Shown: piece after piece, positions 1 through 9,051 of the stretch | How the letters are laid out: each line of letters starts with the position of its first letter | How positions within the stretch are numbered: the stretch's first letter is position 1 | Origin: Streptococcus orisratti DSM 15617 | GTDB taxonomy: Bacteria > Bacillota > Bacilli > Lactobacillales > Streptococcaceae | DNA: 64,000 nt | Assembly (NCBI RefSeq): GCF_000380105.1 | Contig: NZ_KB904448.1 | Span: forward strand, 62,001 to 126,000 | Direction of reading: 5' to 3' | Made by a program: the position numbers and the translations under genes | Notes under the pieces: model-generated | What the model was told of the DNA's origin: nothing | Database searches by the model: none | What the model saw: the letters and a program-made list of their open reading frames with translations, nothing else

Positions 1-125
1 AAATTTTGATTTAACCCTAAATATCTATTTACTCTATTTAAACGACATACTATATCTTTCACTACCTTCTGAGAATAACTTTTATTTAATACAAGCCAAT
101 CCCTGAACTCAAATTCATTAAGCAT
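1..125 (-). CDS. 5' end of an unidentified gene leaving the window
   Basis: An open frame starts at ATG 125 and runs off the left edge (about 41 codons visible). A Shine-Dalgarno-like AAAGG lies 8 bases upstream. The visible N-terminus begins MLNEFEFRDWLVLNKSYSQK and continues with a basic helix ending near NRYLGLNQN. The pattern F-x-x-WL-x6-YS-x-K-VV resembles the SAM-like helical N-terminus of some mobile-element DNA-binding proteins, but I do not recognise the family. It is divergent from the SOS-type repressor gene, so the 126-295 interval is a shared control region. That it is a gene rests on frame plus ribosome site; its function is unknown. Confidence 0.5.
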   Translation of the reverse strand, partial: MLNEFEFRDWLVLNKSYSQKVVKDIVCRLNRVNRYLGLNQN

Positions 126-233
126 ATGATCTACCTTTCTAAAGTACAATCATACCACAAACCCAAAAAGGCGTCAATTTTTATTCTTTTTTGGGAATTA
201 AAAATTTTAGATACGAACGAAATTATTCTATTC

Positions 234-262
234 TTGAAAAATTTATCTTTTTTTTATATAAT
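234..262 (+). promoter_or_regulatory. promoter of the SOS-type operon
   Basis: A -35 TTGAAA (234-239) and a perfect -10 TATAAT (257-262) are separated by 17 bases, 34 bases before the repressor ATG. The -10 box abuts the palindromic operator, so repressor binding would block RNA polymerase. Confidence 0.8.
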
Positions 263-283
263 TGTTGCATAATAAAGCAACAA
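262..283. promoter_or_regulatory. palindromic operator TTGTTGC-N8-GCAACAA
   Basis: A perfect 7-base inverted repeat, TTGTTGC (262-268) and GCAACAA (277-283), spans the end of the -10 box and the likely transcription start. Another GCAAC lies at 291-295 next to the start codon. Its position fits autorepression by the downstream HdiR/LexA-like repressor. The repressor-operator pairing is inferred. Confidence 0.65.
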
Positions 284-295
284 AGGTAGAGCAAC

Positions 296-985
296 ATGTT
301 TTCGGGAATTCGTCTCAAAGAAAAAAGAATTGAAAAAAATTTAAATCAGTCTGAAATTGCCAATAAATTGGATATCAATAGAGCTTCTTATAGTAAGTGG
401 GAATCAGGTAAATCTATCCCAAATCAGAAAAACCTCACAGCTCTCGCCAAAATCCTAGATGTTCCAGTCACTTATTTTGAATCTGAATACAATATCGTCA
501 ATAACTATCTTCAGTTATCTCCTAACAACCAAGTAAAGGCAGAGGAGTATGTGGAGGAGCTTCTACTTTCACAACAAACCTCAAACGTCACTCCACTCTT
601 CTCAGTACAAGTTCTATCAGATGTTCAACTATCTGCTGGTCTCGGAGAAGGATTCTTTGACGAGTTTGAAACTGAAACTGTCTACTCCGATGAGGAACAA
701 TACGGTTACGACTTTGCAGCTTGGATTGAGGGAGATTCTATGGAGCCTGTTTATAAGAGTGGTGAAGTCGCGCTTATTCGCTCGAACGGATTCGATTATG
801 ATGGAGCTGTCTATGCATTATCATGGAATGACTCAGTTTATATCAAAAAACTCTACCGCGAAGAATATGGGTTCAGAATGGTTTCCCTGAATAAGGACTA
901 TCCTGAAAAGTTCATCCCTTATGAAGATGAGCCGAGAATTGTTGGTCTAGTTGTTGGACACTTTATGCCTGTCGAGGGAGTGTAG
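296..985 (+). CDS. HdiR/LexA-like self-cleaving repressor (HTH + S24 peptidase)
   Basis: A 229-residue SOS-type regulator. Residues about 5-60 form an XRE helix-turn-helix (LNQSEIANKLDINRASYSKW). After a linker comes a LexA-fold S24 domain: an Ala-Gly scissile pair at 114-115 (LSAGLG), the catalytic serine in EGDSME (Ser148) and the general-base lysine in VYIKKL (Lys184). Known relatives (HdiR of Lactococcus) cleave themselves when RecA is activated by DNA damage and so derepress their own operon. Here it heads an operon with a Y-family polymerase behind its own palindromic operator. Domain assignment is confident; the cleavage site is predicted by family position. Confidence 0.9.
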   Translation: MFSGIRLKEKRIEKNLNQSEIANKLDINRASYSKWESGKSIPNQKNLTALAKILDVPVTYFESEYNIVNNYLQLSPNNQVKAEEYVEELLLSQQTSNVTPLFSVQVLSDVQLSAGLGEGFFDEFETETVYSDEEQYGYDFAAWIEGDSMEPVYKSGEVALIRSNGFDYDGAVYALSWNDSVYIKKLYREEYGFRMVSLNKDYPEKFIPYEDEPRIVGLVVGHFMPVEGV

Positions 986-987
986 TC

Positions 988-1215
988 ATGAAATTAAAAG
1001 ATATTTTAGAACTTGGAACATATGGTTTCAATCCTGATTGTAAAGTTGAAATTTTCAAAATGGACAACTTTGAAGAGCGGCTAGAGAATGAAGGATTCGA
1101 TGAAATTCTTATTCCTCAAAATGATGACGTAACAATCTATCCCTACGCATTTTTGATTGAGGATTCTATTTTGATTGCTATGACCGAGGAGGATGACAAT
1201 ACCAATGTATGTTAA
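988..1215 (+). CDS. small acidic hypothetical protein of the SOS-type operon
   Basis: 75 residues, beginning 2 bases after the repressor stop, with a GGAG ribosome site inside the end of the repressor gene. It is acidic, especially at the C-terminus (EEDDN), with no membrane segment or recognisable motif. The next gene starts inside its last codons. Operon position ties it to the repressor/UmuC module. I do not recognise the family. Confidence 0.7.
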   Translation: MKLKDILELGTYGFNPDCKVEIFKMDNFEERLENEGFDEILIPQNDDVTIYPYAFLIEDSILIAMTEEDDNTNVC

Positions 1216-1333
1216 AGAAATGATTTACATCAAAGACGAACGTATTATCTTCACCCCTGACAAATTTGAATACGACATCACGGACTACATCGGTGAGCTT
1301 ATCGAAGAGCTAGAAAAACTCAAAAGAAGATAA
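1205..1333 (+). CDS. 42-residue hypothetical protein of the SOS-type operon
   Basis: A short frame starts at ATG 1205, overlapping the end of the preceding gene by 11 bases, and stops 4 bases before the polymerase ATG. The GAGGA Shine-Dalgarno is inside the upstream gene. The product begins MYVKEMIYIKDERI and ends in an acidic/basic helix (ELIEELEKLKRR). Tight packing on both sides supports it as a translated, translationally coupled gene. Function unknown. Confidence 0.7.
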   Translation: MYVKEMIYIKDERIIFTPDKFEYDITDYIGELIEELEKLKRR

Positions 1334-1337
1334 TCCT

Positions 1338-2753
1338 ATGGGCTATATCGACTATTCTATTGAACCTCAAAGTGACATAGCCTTCCTCGATATGAAGTCC
1401 TTCTACGCTTCTGTAGAATGTGTGGATAGAGGTTTGCATCCACTCTATACATCACTGTGCGTCATGAGCCGTGCAGACAACTCGGCAGGATTGATTCTCG
1501 CTTCTTCTCCAATGTTTAAAAAAGTATTCGGTAAAGCAAATGTAGGTCGTTCCTACGACTTGCCATTTGATATAAACACTCGAAAATTCAGCTACCAGAA
1601 TGCGTGGAAACAAGGTCTTGAGGTATCACCGAAGTATAAATCTTTCATCGAACACTGGGCAAAGCGTACACTCATTGTTCCGCCACGCATGGACAGATAT
1701 ATTGAGAAGAATCTAGAGATTCAGCATATCTTTCAAGATTATGCTGCTCCAGATGACATTCTCCCCTATTCGATCGATGAAGGCTTTATTGACCTTACTA
1801 GCTCACTCTCTTACTTTATTTCTGATAAGTCCATGTCAAGGAAAGATAAGTTAGATAATATTTCGGCTATGATTCAGAGAGATATTTACCGTAAAACAGG
1901 TATTATCTCAACTGTGGGAATGAGCAATTCCAATCCTCTTCTAGCTAAACTAGCTCTAGATAATGAAGCTAAGAAAACTGCTACAATGAGAGCTAACTGG
2001 TCATACGAAGATGTAGAAACCAAGGTATGGGCCATTCCAAAATTAACAGACTTTTGGGGGATCGGTAGTAAAACCGAGATTCATTTACAAAAACTTGGTA
2101 TTCATTCAATCAAAGAACTAGCCAATTTCAATCCTGATATTCTCAAAAAAGAATTCGGTAAAGTCGGTGTTCAACTTTGGTTTCACGCCAATGGAGTTGA
2201 CGAGAGCAACGTCCATGAACCCTATAAACCAAAATCACGAGGATTGGGTAACTCACAAGTACTTCCTAGAGATTACAGAACCCAAAGAGAAATTGAAATC
2301 GTATTAGCTGAAATGGCTGACCAGGTTGCTAATCGACTGCGTTCAGCCCATAAGAAAGCAACTGTTGTTTCAATCCATATTGGCTATTCTAGGACTGAGA
2401 TGAAAAAATCTATAAATGTTCAGAAAAAAATTGACCCCGCAAATCTTCCAAAAACAATGATTGGTCATGTACTTGAGTTATTCCGAAAGAAATACACCTC
2501 TGGTGCAGTGAGACAAATTGGTGTATCTTATAGTGGTTTCGTAGATGAAAGCTATACTCTACTATCACTCTTTGATGATGTAGAACAAATTGAAAAAGAG
2601 AATAGACTTCAGACAGCTATTGATGTTGTCAGAGAACAGTTTGGCTTTTTAGCCATACAAAAAGGAACCGTCCTAACTGAAGGTTCCAGAACTATTGAAC
2701 GCAGTAAACTTATCGGCGGTCATTCCGCTGGTGGATTGGAGGGATTAAAATGA
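1338..2753 (+). CDS. UmuC-like Y-family DNA polymerase (error-prone lesion bypass)
   Basis: 471 residues of the ImpB/MucB/UmuC family. The N-terminal palm begins FLDMKSFYASVE with catalytic Asp18; the second metal-binding motif is SIDEGFIDL with Asp147-Glu148. Helix-hairpin-helix elements follow near residue 235 (FWGIGSKTEIHLQKLGI), and a little-finger domain includes ADQVANRLRSAHKKA. This family copies across DNA damage after SOS induction; a homologue on Tn5252 is reported to give UV tolerance. The stop overlaps the next ATG by 4 bases (ATGA). No UmuD-like gene accompanies it, which is usual for Gram-positive members. Confidence 0.93.
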   Translation: MGYIDYSIEPQSDIAFLDMKSFYASVECVDRGLHPLYTSLCVMSRADNSAGLILASSPMFKKVFGKANVGRSYDLPFDINTRKFSYQNAWKQGLEVSPKYKSFIEHWAKRTLIVPPRMDRYIEKNLEIQHIFQDYAAPDDILPYSIDEGFIDLTSSLSYFISDKSMSRKDKLDNISAMIQRDIYRKTGIISTVGMSNSNPLLAKLALDNEAKKTATMRANWSYEDVETKVWAIPKLTDFWGIGSKTEIHLQKLGIHSIKELANFNPDILKKEFGKVGVQLWFHANGVDESNVHEPYKPKSRGLGNSQVLPRDYRTQREIEIVLAEMADQVANRLRSAHKKATVVSIHIGYSRTEMKKSINVQKKIDPANLPKTMIGHVLELFRKKYTSGAVRQIGVSYSGFVDESYTLLSLFDDVEQIEKENRLQTAIDVVREQFGFLAIQKGTVLTEGSRTIERSKLIGGHSAGGLEGLK

Positions 2754-3085
2754 AACAAGAAAAAAATACAGTACAATTTTCAGAAATCCGTAGCAAAGGA
2801 TGTAATGATATTGAAATGCTTGAAAGATTTTTACATGGAATCGTTGAAACAGCAACTTCAAAACTTCGTCAGAGAAAACTCAAAACAACTGAAATATCGA
2901 TACGACTAGTACATGCTAAATCTGAAAACCGATTACCATTGGAATTTACATTTAGCATTAAGCCAACAAGCTCTTCTATGATGATCTATACTGAGATAAT
3001 CAATCGCTTTAAAGAACATCATACAGGTGGGGAAATTCAAGGTTTTACGATTCAATTTGATAAAAATATACTTGCGACTACATAG
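2750..3085 (+). CDS. hypothetical protein downstream of the Y-family polymerase
   Basis: 111 residues, starting by ATGA overlap within the polymerase stop, so almost certainly co-translated. No catalytic motif is visible. A helix-strand stretch (VETATSKLRQRKLKTTEISI) resembles the polymerase little-finger segment (ADQVANRLRSAHKKATVVSI), which could mean a detached DNA-grip or clamp-interacting accessory domain; this is only a pattern comparison. The same small gene is expected beside UmuC homologues in Tn5252-like elements. Confidence 0.75.
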   Translation: MKQEKNTVQFSEIRSKGCNDIEMLERFLHGIVETATSKLRQRKLKTTEISIRLVHAKSENRLPLEFTFSIKPTSSSMMIYTEIINRFKEHHTGGEIQGFTIQFDKNILATT

Positions 3086-3097
3086 AAAGGATTTGAA

Positions 3098-3466
3098 ATG
3101 ATTGACCGTTCATACTTACCATTTCAGTCAGCAAGAGAGTACCAGGATACAAAGATGCAAAAATGGATGGGATTTTTCCTATCTGAGCATACATCTGCTC
3201 TTTCTGATGATGCTAACAAAGTAACGTACATGTCAGATTTGTCACTAGAGAAGAAATTATTACTCCTCAGTCAAGTATACGCTAGCCAACTAAACACGCG
3301 CATTCAAGTGATTGAAAAAAACAAGCGTGTTTCCTACACTGGAACAATACCAAGTCTGACCAAAGATTTCATTTTGATAAAAACTCCAACTGGTCACATC
3401 AATCTGAAATTGAAAGATATTATTTGTATTGAACTTGTTGAGGAGGTGCTTTATGAATCAGCTTGA
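3098..3466 (+). CDS. YolD-like family protein
   Basis: 122 residues preceded by AGAAAGGA. The layout matches YolD-like proteins, which commonly sit next to UmuC/UvrX-type polymerases in Firmicutes and are often proposed as functional partners of the polymerase. Visible signs: an early K-M-x-K-W-M-G-F-F segment, then a C-terminal small beta domain with a YTGTIPSLTKDFILIK pattern and a final IICIELVE strand. The next gene starts inside its last codons. The family call rests on overall pattern and neighbourhood. Confidence 0.65.
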   Translation: MIDRSYLPFQSAREYQDTKMQKWMGFFLSEHTSALSDDANKVTYMSDLSLEKKLLLLSQVYASQLNTRIQVIEKNKRVSYTGTIPSLTKDFILIKTPTGHINLKLKDIICIELVEEVLYESA

Positions 3467-3752
3467 ATTTCAGCGTAATCACCTGCAAATGGACTATTAC
3501 AGCGAGAGCTACCAAGATTTTGAACGTGACTTTTATCGCTACTCCAATATGAATATTCCATTGACCTTCCTGACCGATGATATCCTCAAAACAATGGCAA
3601 CTTCTCATAAGAATTACTTTGTCCTCAATAAGGAAAAGACTAGAGATAACCGTGATCACTTCTTCATTTTCGACGTAAGCACCGTAGATGAGAATCCACT
3701 AATCTATCATTATACATATAAGAAAACTACAACATATTTAGCAGAAAAATAG
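3453..3752 (+). CDS. DUF5960-like hypothetical protein
   Basis: 99 residues if started at ATG 3453, which has a strong AGGAGG 7 bases upstream; a longer frame from TTG 3429 lacks one. It overlaps the previous gene by 14 bases. It is rich in aromatic residues (FERDFYRYSNMNIPLTFL) with no membrane segment. It resembles small streptococcal mobile-element proteins filed as DUF5960; I hold this loosely. It is the last gene before a hairpin terminator, closing the seven-gene operon. Confidence 0.65.
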   Translation: MNQLEFQRNHLQMDYYSESYQDFERDFYRYSNMNIPLTFLTDDILKTMATSHKNYFVLNKEKTRDNRDHFFIFDVSTVDENPLIYHYTYKKTTTYLAEK

Positions 3753-3782
3753 GAGCAGTTCAATTGACTGTTCCTATTTTTA
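3751..3782 (+). terminator. intrinsic terminator of the SOS-type operon
   Basis: AGGAGCAGT pairs with ACTGTTCCT (9 pairs, one G-U) around the loop TCAATTG, followed by ATTTTTA. It lies directly after the last stop codon. Confidence 0.8.
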
Positions 3783-3869
3783 ATCTTCATAAAATCTCAA
3801 GTCTTTATACTCTTTAACAATGGAGTCGCCAGCCAGAACAGACTATACTGACCAGCGACTACCTAAAAT

Positions 3870-5333
3870 TTAATGTTTCAGCTTAATTTTCTTATCTCTA
3901 ATTTCATAAACTACATCAGCTACATTTTCGAGTAATCGTTTATCGTGGGTGATAAACACGATAGTTCCGGTGTACTCCTTCATTAGTATTTCCAAAGCCT
4001 CTAAACTTGGTATGTCAAGGAAGTTACTGGGTTCATCCATTATTAGGATGTTATATCTACCCATGAGCATTTTAGCAAGCAACAATTTTATAATTTCTCC
4101 ACCGCTTAAAACAGATAAGCTTTTTCCAATATCGTTCTGTTTGAACCCTATAGATGCTAGCACAGAACGAATTTCTGATATATTGTAATCACAATCCGTC
4201 TGCATAAACTCCATAACATTCTGATTACTGTTGTACTTGTAACCATTCTGTGCAAAGTAACCTATTTTTGCCTTAGGTGAAATAGAAATTCCTTCTTCAT
4301 GGTTTAAGATCATTTGGATTAAAGTTGTTTTTCCGGTTCCATTACCACCAGTTAACGCCACTTTTGCTCCTAGCGGAATTTGAAAAGATGCATTTTCAAA
4401 CAGTGCCTTATCCCCAAATACTTTATTAATTTCCACACCGACTATAGGGTATGGATTATGGAGCTCCAATGCATTACTTTGCCTGAAACGAATTCTGCGA
4501 ATGCCTTCCGGAGCTTCTACTTTTCCTAATGCCGCAATCCTGTTCTCTAGGGATTTAGCGGCATTATACATCTTTTTTTCCTTACTTCCTATTGATTTTT
4601 GATGAGCTAAACGCCCTCCGCCTTCAGTACTTTTTTTCTTTGAAGAACCTTTTGCCTTCTGTTCTATTTTACGAGCCTGTTTCCGCTTTTCCTCCGCAGC
4701 CCTTTCCAATCGAGCACGTTCCGCAATAAATTGTTCGTATTCTGCAGCTTGACTCTTACGTTCTTCCTGTTTCTGACGAAGATAATCAGAATAGTTTCCC
4801 CAATACTCAGTGATTTTGCCATCTTTCAGTTCCCATATTTTATCTACTATTTCATCAAGAAAATAGCGGTCATGGCTAATAACTAACAGTGCACCTGTAA
4901 AATATTTTAGCTGTCCTATTAGAAAATCAATTCCTTCACGGTCTAAATGGCTCGTAGGTTCATCCGCTAAAATACCATGAACCTGTGCCGATAAGGCCTG
5001 TGCTATTTTAAGCCTTGTTTCTTCACCACCGCTCATGGTCTGTATATTTAATTGCTCAACACCTAGCTTGCCTACAAGTGCAAAACCTTTTTCCTCCTGC
5101 AGAGTTACTTCGTCCAACTGGGGAATATAGGCAAGTTCACCCAGATGATTCATTTTACATCCTGGGGGAATTAATTCTCCTAAAAGTACCTTGAATAAAG
5201 TGCTTTTTCCTGCACCATTTGCTCCTACTAAACCAATACGGTCATAATCATATACTTCTAATTCATTTATATCTAAAACATCGTGTCCTTTGAATTCCAC
5301 ACGAATGTCTTTTGCTTTTAATATTAATTCCAT
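3870..5333 (-). CDS. msrD: Msr(D) ABC-F ribosomal protection protein (macrolide resistance)
   Basis: 487 residues, the full length of Msr(D). Two ATPase domains lack membrane segments: Walker [10 protein letters not shown] (about residue 37) and GGNGTGKTT (about 329), signatures SGGEE and LSGGE, Walker [12 protein letters not shown] and [12 protein letters not shown], joined by a charged helical linker rich in KKK and E/R. ABC-F proteins of this class bind the ribosomal E site and displace macrolides, ketolides and streptogramin B. It follows mef on the same strand after a 119-base gap carrying its own leader peptide. A few residues near the first Walker A ([15 protein letters not shown]) seem to differ from the common allele as I recall it. 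Confidence 0.95.
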   Translation of the reverse strand: MELILKAKDIRVEFKGHDVLDINELEVYDYDRIGLVGANGAGKSTLFKVLLGELIPPGCKMNHLGELAYIPQLDEVTLQEEKGFALVGKLGVEQLNIQTMSGGEETRLKIAQALSAQVHGILADEPTSHLDREGIDFLIGQLKYFTGALLVISHDRYFLDEIVDKIWELKDGKITEYWGNYSDYLRQKQEERKSQAAEYEQFIAERARLERAAEEKRKQARKIEQKAKGSSKKKSTEGGGRLAHQKSIGSKEKKMYNAAKSLENRIAALGKVEAPEGIRRIRFRQSNALELHNPYPIVGVEINKVFGDKALFENASFQIPLGAKVALTGGNGTGKTTLIQMILNHEEGISISPKAKIGYFAQNGYKYNSNQNVMEFMQTDCDYNISEIRSVLASIGFKQNDIGKSLSVLSGGEIIKLLLAKMLMGRYNILIMDEPSNFLDIPSLEALEILMKEYTGTIVFITHDKRLLENVADVVYEIRDKKIKLKH

Positions 5334-5377
5334 AACATTTCCTCCTGTCTATAATCGCATGCTTTCATTTGCTTGTA

Positions 5378-5395
5378 CGCAGGAAAAACCCTGCG
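5378..5395. promoter_or_regulatory. hairpin between msr(D) leader peptide and msr(D)
   Basis: CGCAGG and CCTGCG form a 6-base GC-rich stem around a 6-base loop, placed after the MYLIFM leader and before the msr(D) ATG. In msr(D) transcripts, structures here are reported to be controlled by drug-dependent stalling on the leader. On the minus strand no strong U-tract follows this stem, so it may be part of a larger alternating structure. Confidence 0.55.
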
Positions 5396-5411
5396 ATTTT
5401 AGCAGGAAGAA

Positions 5412-5432
5412 TTACATGAAAATAAGATACAT
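5412..5432 (-). CDS. msrDL: msr(D) leader peptide MYLIFM (MsrDL)
   Basis: Minus-strand ATG TAT CTT ATT TTC ATG TAA encodes MYLIFM. It is preceded by GGAGG 7 bases upstream and lies in the mef-msr(D) gap. It matches the published MsrDL hexapeptide, on which erythromycin-bound ribosomes stall and thereby allow msr(D) transcription. Confidence 0.85.
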   Translation of the reverse strand: MYLIFM

Positions 5433-5452
5433 AAATATCCCTCCAATATTGT

Positions 5453-6670
5453 TTATTTTAAATCTAATTTTCTAATCTCATTTATCATTGGGCAAACTAT
5501 TGCAATGCAAATAATTAAAATACCTGATAGTAAAAACCAATGATTTACACCGATTCTATCAGCAAAGAGTGCAGAAAGAATTAATCCAATTGGCATAGCA
5601 AGAGACATGATACTTCCAGTTAAAGAAAATACACGTCCTAAATATTCAGGCTTAATTTTCTCCTGAAAAAGAGCTGTTTGCACACCGCTGTAAAACGGAA
5701 CAGAAAGCCCCATTATTGCACAGCAGACTACAAAAATGAAAAATCCACTTTGGGGAAGTAATCCTGAAATGGTTAAGCTTATCCCCATCATAAAAATGGA
5801 TGCCGTTATTAATAAGATTCGCTTTTGGTAATTCCCAAATAACCCTAATAATAGACCCCCTATCAACATTCCAGATGCAAAGGAAATTTCCGTAATAGAA
5901 ATATGCACAGGTGTTCCATTAAAGTAATCCATGCTAATTAAAGGGAATAGTGCATTAATTGGCATATAAACAAACATATATAATGTTCCAACGAGTAATA
6001 AAGCAAATAATCCTTTATTTTGCCGTAGTACAGCCATTCCTTCTTTCATTTCTCTTATGAAATTTGGGTCCAAACTTTGCACGCGATCACCCAGCTTAGG
6101 AATACGTACAATTGCTACCGTAATAGATGCAATCACAGCACCCAATACATCGATGGCAATAATAGCATTTAGTTCCCAAACGGAGTATAAGAGTGCTGCA
6201 ACCGCCGGACTAACAATATAGCTTATAGACTGCAAAGACTGACTATAGCCTGCACATTTCGTAAGCTGTTCTTCTGGTACTAAAAGTGGCGTAACCGCAT
6301 TGAGAGCCGGGGTGTGAAAAGCTGTTCCAATGCTACGGATAAACAATACTATCATAACCATCCAGACAGGTAGCTCCATATAGAATGCAACAATAGTAAG
6401 CACCGAACCAGCTGCTGCGATAATTAAATCAGCACCAATCATTATCTTCTTCCTATCATGACGATCCACTAGCACACCAATTGCAGGTCCAAAGACCGCA
6501 TAGGGTAAAAAACCTAATAGTGAAGCCATAGACAAGACCATCGCGGATCCAGTTTTTTCTGTAAGGTAAAAAATAATCGCCATTTGCAAGATGGCACTAG
6601 TGATTAATGATACTGCTTGCCCTGCCCATATTGTATAAAACTTAAGTTTCCAATTGTTGTATTTTTCCAT
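5453..6670 (-). CDS. mef: Mef macrolide efflux transporter (major facilitator)
   Basis: 405 residues, the exact length of Mef(A)/Mef(E), and recognisable along its whole sequence from MEKYNNWKLKFYTIW to the end IRKLDLK. Twelve hydrophobic segments, with the MFS loop motif DRHDRKK between helices 2 and 3. It exports 14- and 15-membered macrolides by proton antiport and cooperates with Msr(D) downstream. A Shine-Dalgarno GGAG lies about 9 bases before the ATG. Regulation is by the MTASMRLR leader upstream. I cannot reliably separate the A and E subclasses from memory. Confidence 0.96.
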   Translation of the reverse strand: MEKYNNWKLKFYTIWAGQAVSLITSAILQMAIIFYLTEKTGSAMVLSMASLLGFLPYAVFGPAIGVLVDRHDRKKIMIGADLIIAAAGSVLTIVAFYMELPVWMVMIVLFIRSIGTAFHTPALNAVTPLLVPEEQLTKCAGYSQSLQSISYIVSPAVAALLYSVWELNAIIAIDVLGAVIASITVAIVRIPKLGDRVQSLDPNFIREMKEGMAVLRQNKGLFALLLVGTLYMFVYMPINALFPLISMDYFNGTPVHISITEISFASGMLIGGLLLGLFGNYQKRILLITASIFMMGISLTISGLLPQSGFFIFVVCCAIMGLSVPFYSGVQTALFQEKIKPEYLGRVFSLTGSIMSLAMPIGLILSALFADRIGVNHWFLLSGILIICIAIVCPMINEIRKLDLK

Positions 6671-6887
6671 TTATATTATCTCCTGCATATTATTTTGCTT
6701 GAATTTCTATTTTGAATAGCATTCTAGGCAATAAAAAATGCAGGCCAAACCCCACAATGTGGCTTTTGGTCTGCATACATACAATTTGGAAACATTCATA
6801 TTAAAGACATAGTTAAATAAAGGTATAGTTAAATAACCAATATCCTCACCGTAACTAATGAATGCTCAATATCGTATAAATAAGCAC

Positions 6888-6928
6888 AACAAAAAAGCCT
6901 ATCATCGGGTATAGATTCTGCTTTTTTT
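6888..6928 (-). terminator. mef transcription attenuator
   Basis: On the minus strand AAAAAAAGC and CTAT pair with ATAG-GCTTTTTT around ACCCGATG, with a 5-base bulge (AGAAT) on one side. It follows the leader peptide stop closely. This is the known position of the mef attenuator, which macrolide-stalled ribosomes on the leader are reported to disable. Confidence 0.7.
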
Positions 6929-6937
6929 ATTGCCAGC

Positions 6938-6964
6938 TTATCTTAAACGCATTGAGGCTGTCAT
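6938..6964 (-). CDS. mef leader peptide MTASMRLR
   Basis: Minus-strand ATG ACA GCC TCA ATG CGT TTA AGA TAA encodes MTASMRLR, preceded by AGGAGG. It contains the R-L-R stalling motif known from erm and mef leaders. Stalling by 14/15-membered macrolides induces mef/msr(D). Confidence 0.9.
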   Translation of the reverse strand: MTASMRLR

Positions 6965-7004
6965 AGTTTCGGTTCCTCCTACATCTTTGTTTATATCAAT
7001 TTAT

Positions 7005-7033
7005 AGTATAACACAACAAGATGATATGTTCAA
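7005..7033 (-). promoter_or_regulatory. promoter of the mef-msr(D) operon
   Basis: Minus-strand TTGAAC (7033-7028), a 17-base spacer and TATACT (7010-7005). It lies about 40 bases upstream of the MTASMRLR start. Confidence 0.8.
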
Positions 7034-7055
7034 TATAAAAGTTATGGAATGAGTC

Positions 7056-7283
7056 TCATACTTCCAATTCGATGCCAGATTTAAAGGATATGACGAAGTG
7101 TTCTTCATAGACTGTAACGCTCTGGATTATCTTCCTTAGTAGCAAGCGATTAGCTTTCACAAAATCTTCTGTTTGTAGTTTAAAAAATTCATCAGGATTT
7201 TCTAACTCAACCTCAAAATATTTCATTTTACATTCCCTCATTTCATTTATTGATAAATTGAGTTTACAAAAAAGAGTGGACAA
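7056..7283 (-). pseudogene. C-terminal remnant of a large serine recombinase (probable)
   Basis: 75 codons from the first possible start; ATG at 7223 (MKYFEVELENPDEFF) is also possible. The end (NRLLLRKIIQSVTVYEEHF, then VISFKSGIELEV) has the look of the final beta strands of large serine recombinases, where a V-x-V-Y-x-x-H-F-x-I-x-F-K-x-G pattern is usual. The catalytic N-terminal and zinc-ribbon domains are absent. It lies 334 bases from the 3' end of rlmCD, a documented target of ICEs using such enzymes. I read it as the tail of an ICE integrase cut off when the MEGA-like segment inserted or the ICE decayed. Confidence 0.5.
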
Positions 7284-7418
7284 TTTTTGTCTACTCTTAA
7301 CCTTTAAAATAGTTTTTTTTAATCGATTTGAAGTTGCCTAAATTATTACTTATTCGGTAAAATGAAGTATAGCTTTCAACAGATTTCCTTCAACTACACT
7401 TCACTTGATTAAAACAAG

Positions 7419-7475
7419 GTGGGTACGTTTCTATTCCCACAAACTCCTTGTCAATGGAAACAAACACGTACCCAC
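7419..7475. repeat. 10-base inverted repeat near the rlmCD 3' end
   Basis: GTGGGTACGT (7419-7428) and ACGTACCCAC (7466-7475) are perfect inverted copies 37 bases apart, inside the 333-base gap between the recombinase remnant and rlmCD. A further CCCAC at 7436-7440 can pair with the first arm. No gene lies in this gap. It could be an integration-site arm or an element end; this is inference. Confidence 0.45.
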
Positions 7476-7564
7476 AGGGTAAATGGAAATAAAAACTAAT
7501 AATTTCTAGCTATCACTTCTACTCATTCCAAAAATTTCCTCACTCTGATACTTCCCCCCATACG

Positions 7565-7592
7565 ACAAAAAGCCTTGCAATCAAGGCTTTTC
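7565..7592 (-). terminator. terminator of rlmCD
   Basis: A perfect stem AAAAGCCTTG/CAAGGCTTTT around a 4-base loop, followed on the minus strand by TTTTTGTC, 25 bases after the rlmCD stop. Confidence 0.85.
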
Positions 7593-7616
7593 ATTATCCC
7601 TTTCGTTCAAAGGTTT

Positions 7617-8987
<1,371 letters not shown>

Positions 8988-9014
8988 TTACGAAGCTCTG
9001 CTATTTTCAAAATG

Positions 9015-9038
9015 AAAAAAGAGAGATTGTCATCTCCC
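9015..9038 (-). terminator. terminator of the aroA-aroK-pheA-LCP operon
   Basis: On the minus strand GGGAGAT/ATCTCTC (7 pairs, one G-U) with loop GACA is followed by six T residues, just after the LCP gene stop. Confidence 0.8.
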
Positions 9039-9051
9039 TATTATATCATAT

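Noticed and set aside
3429-3452. TTG start extending the DUF5960-like protein by eight residues
   Set aside because: The strong AGGAGG is positioned for ATG 3453, inside the extension.
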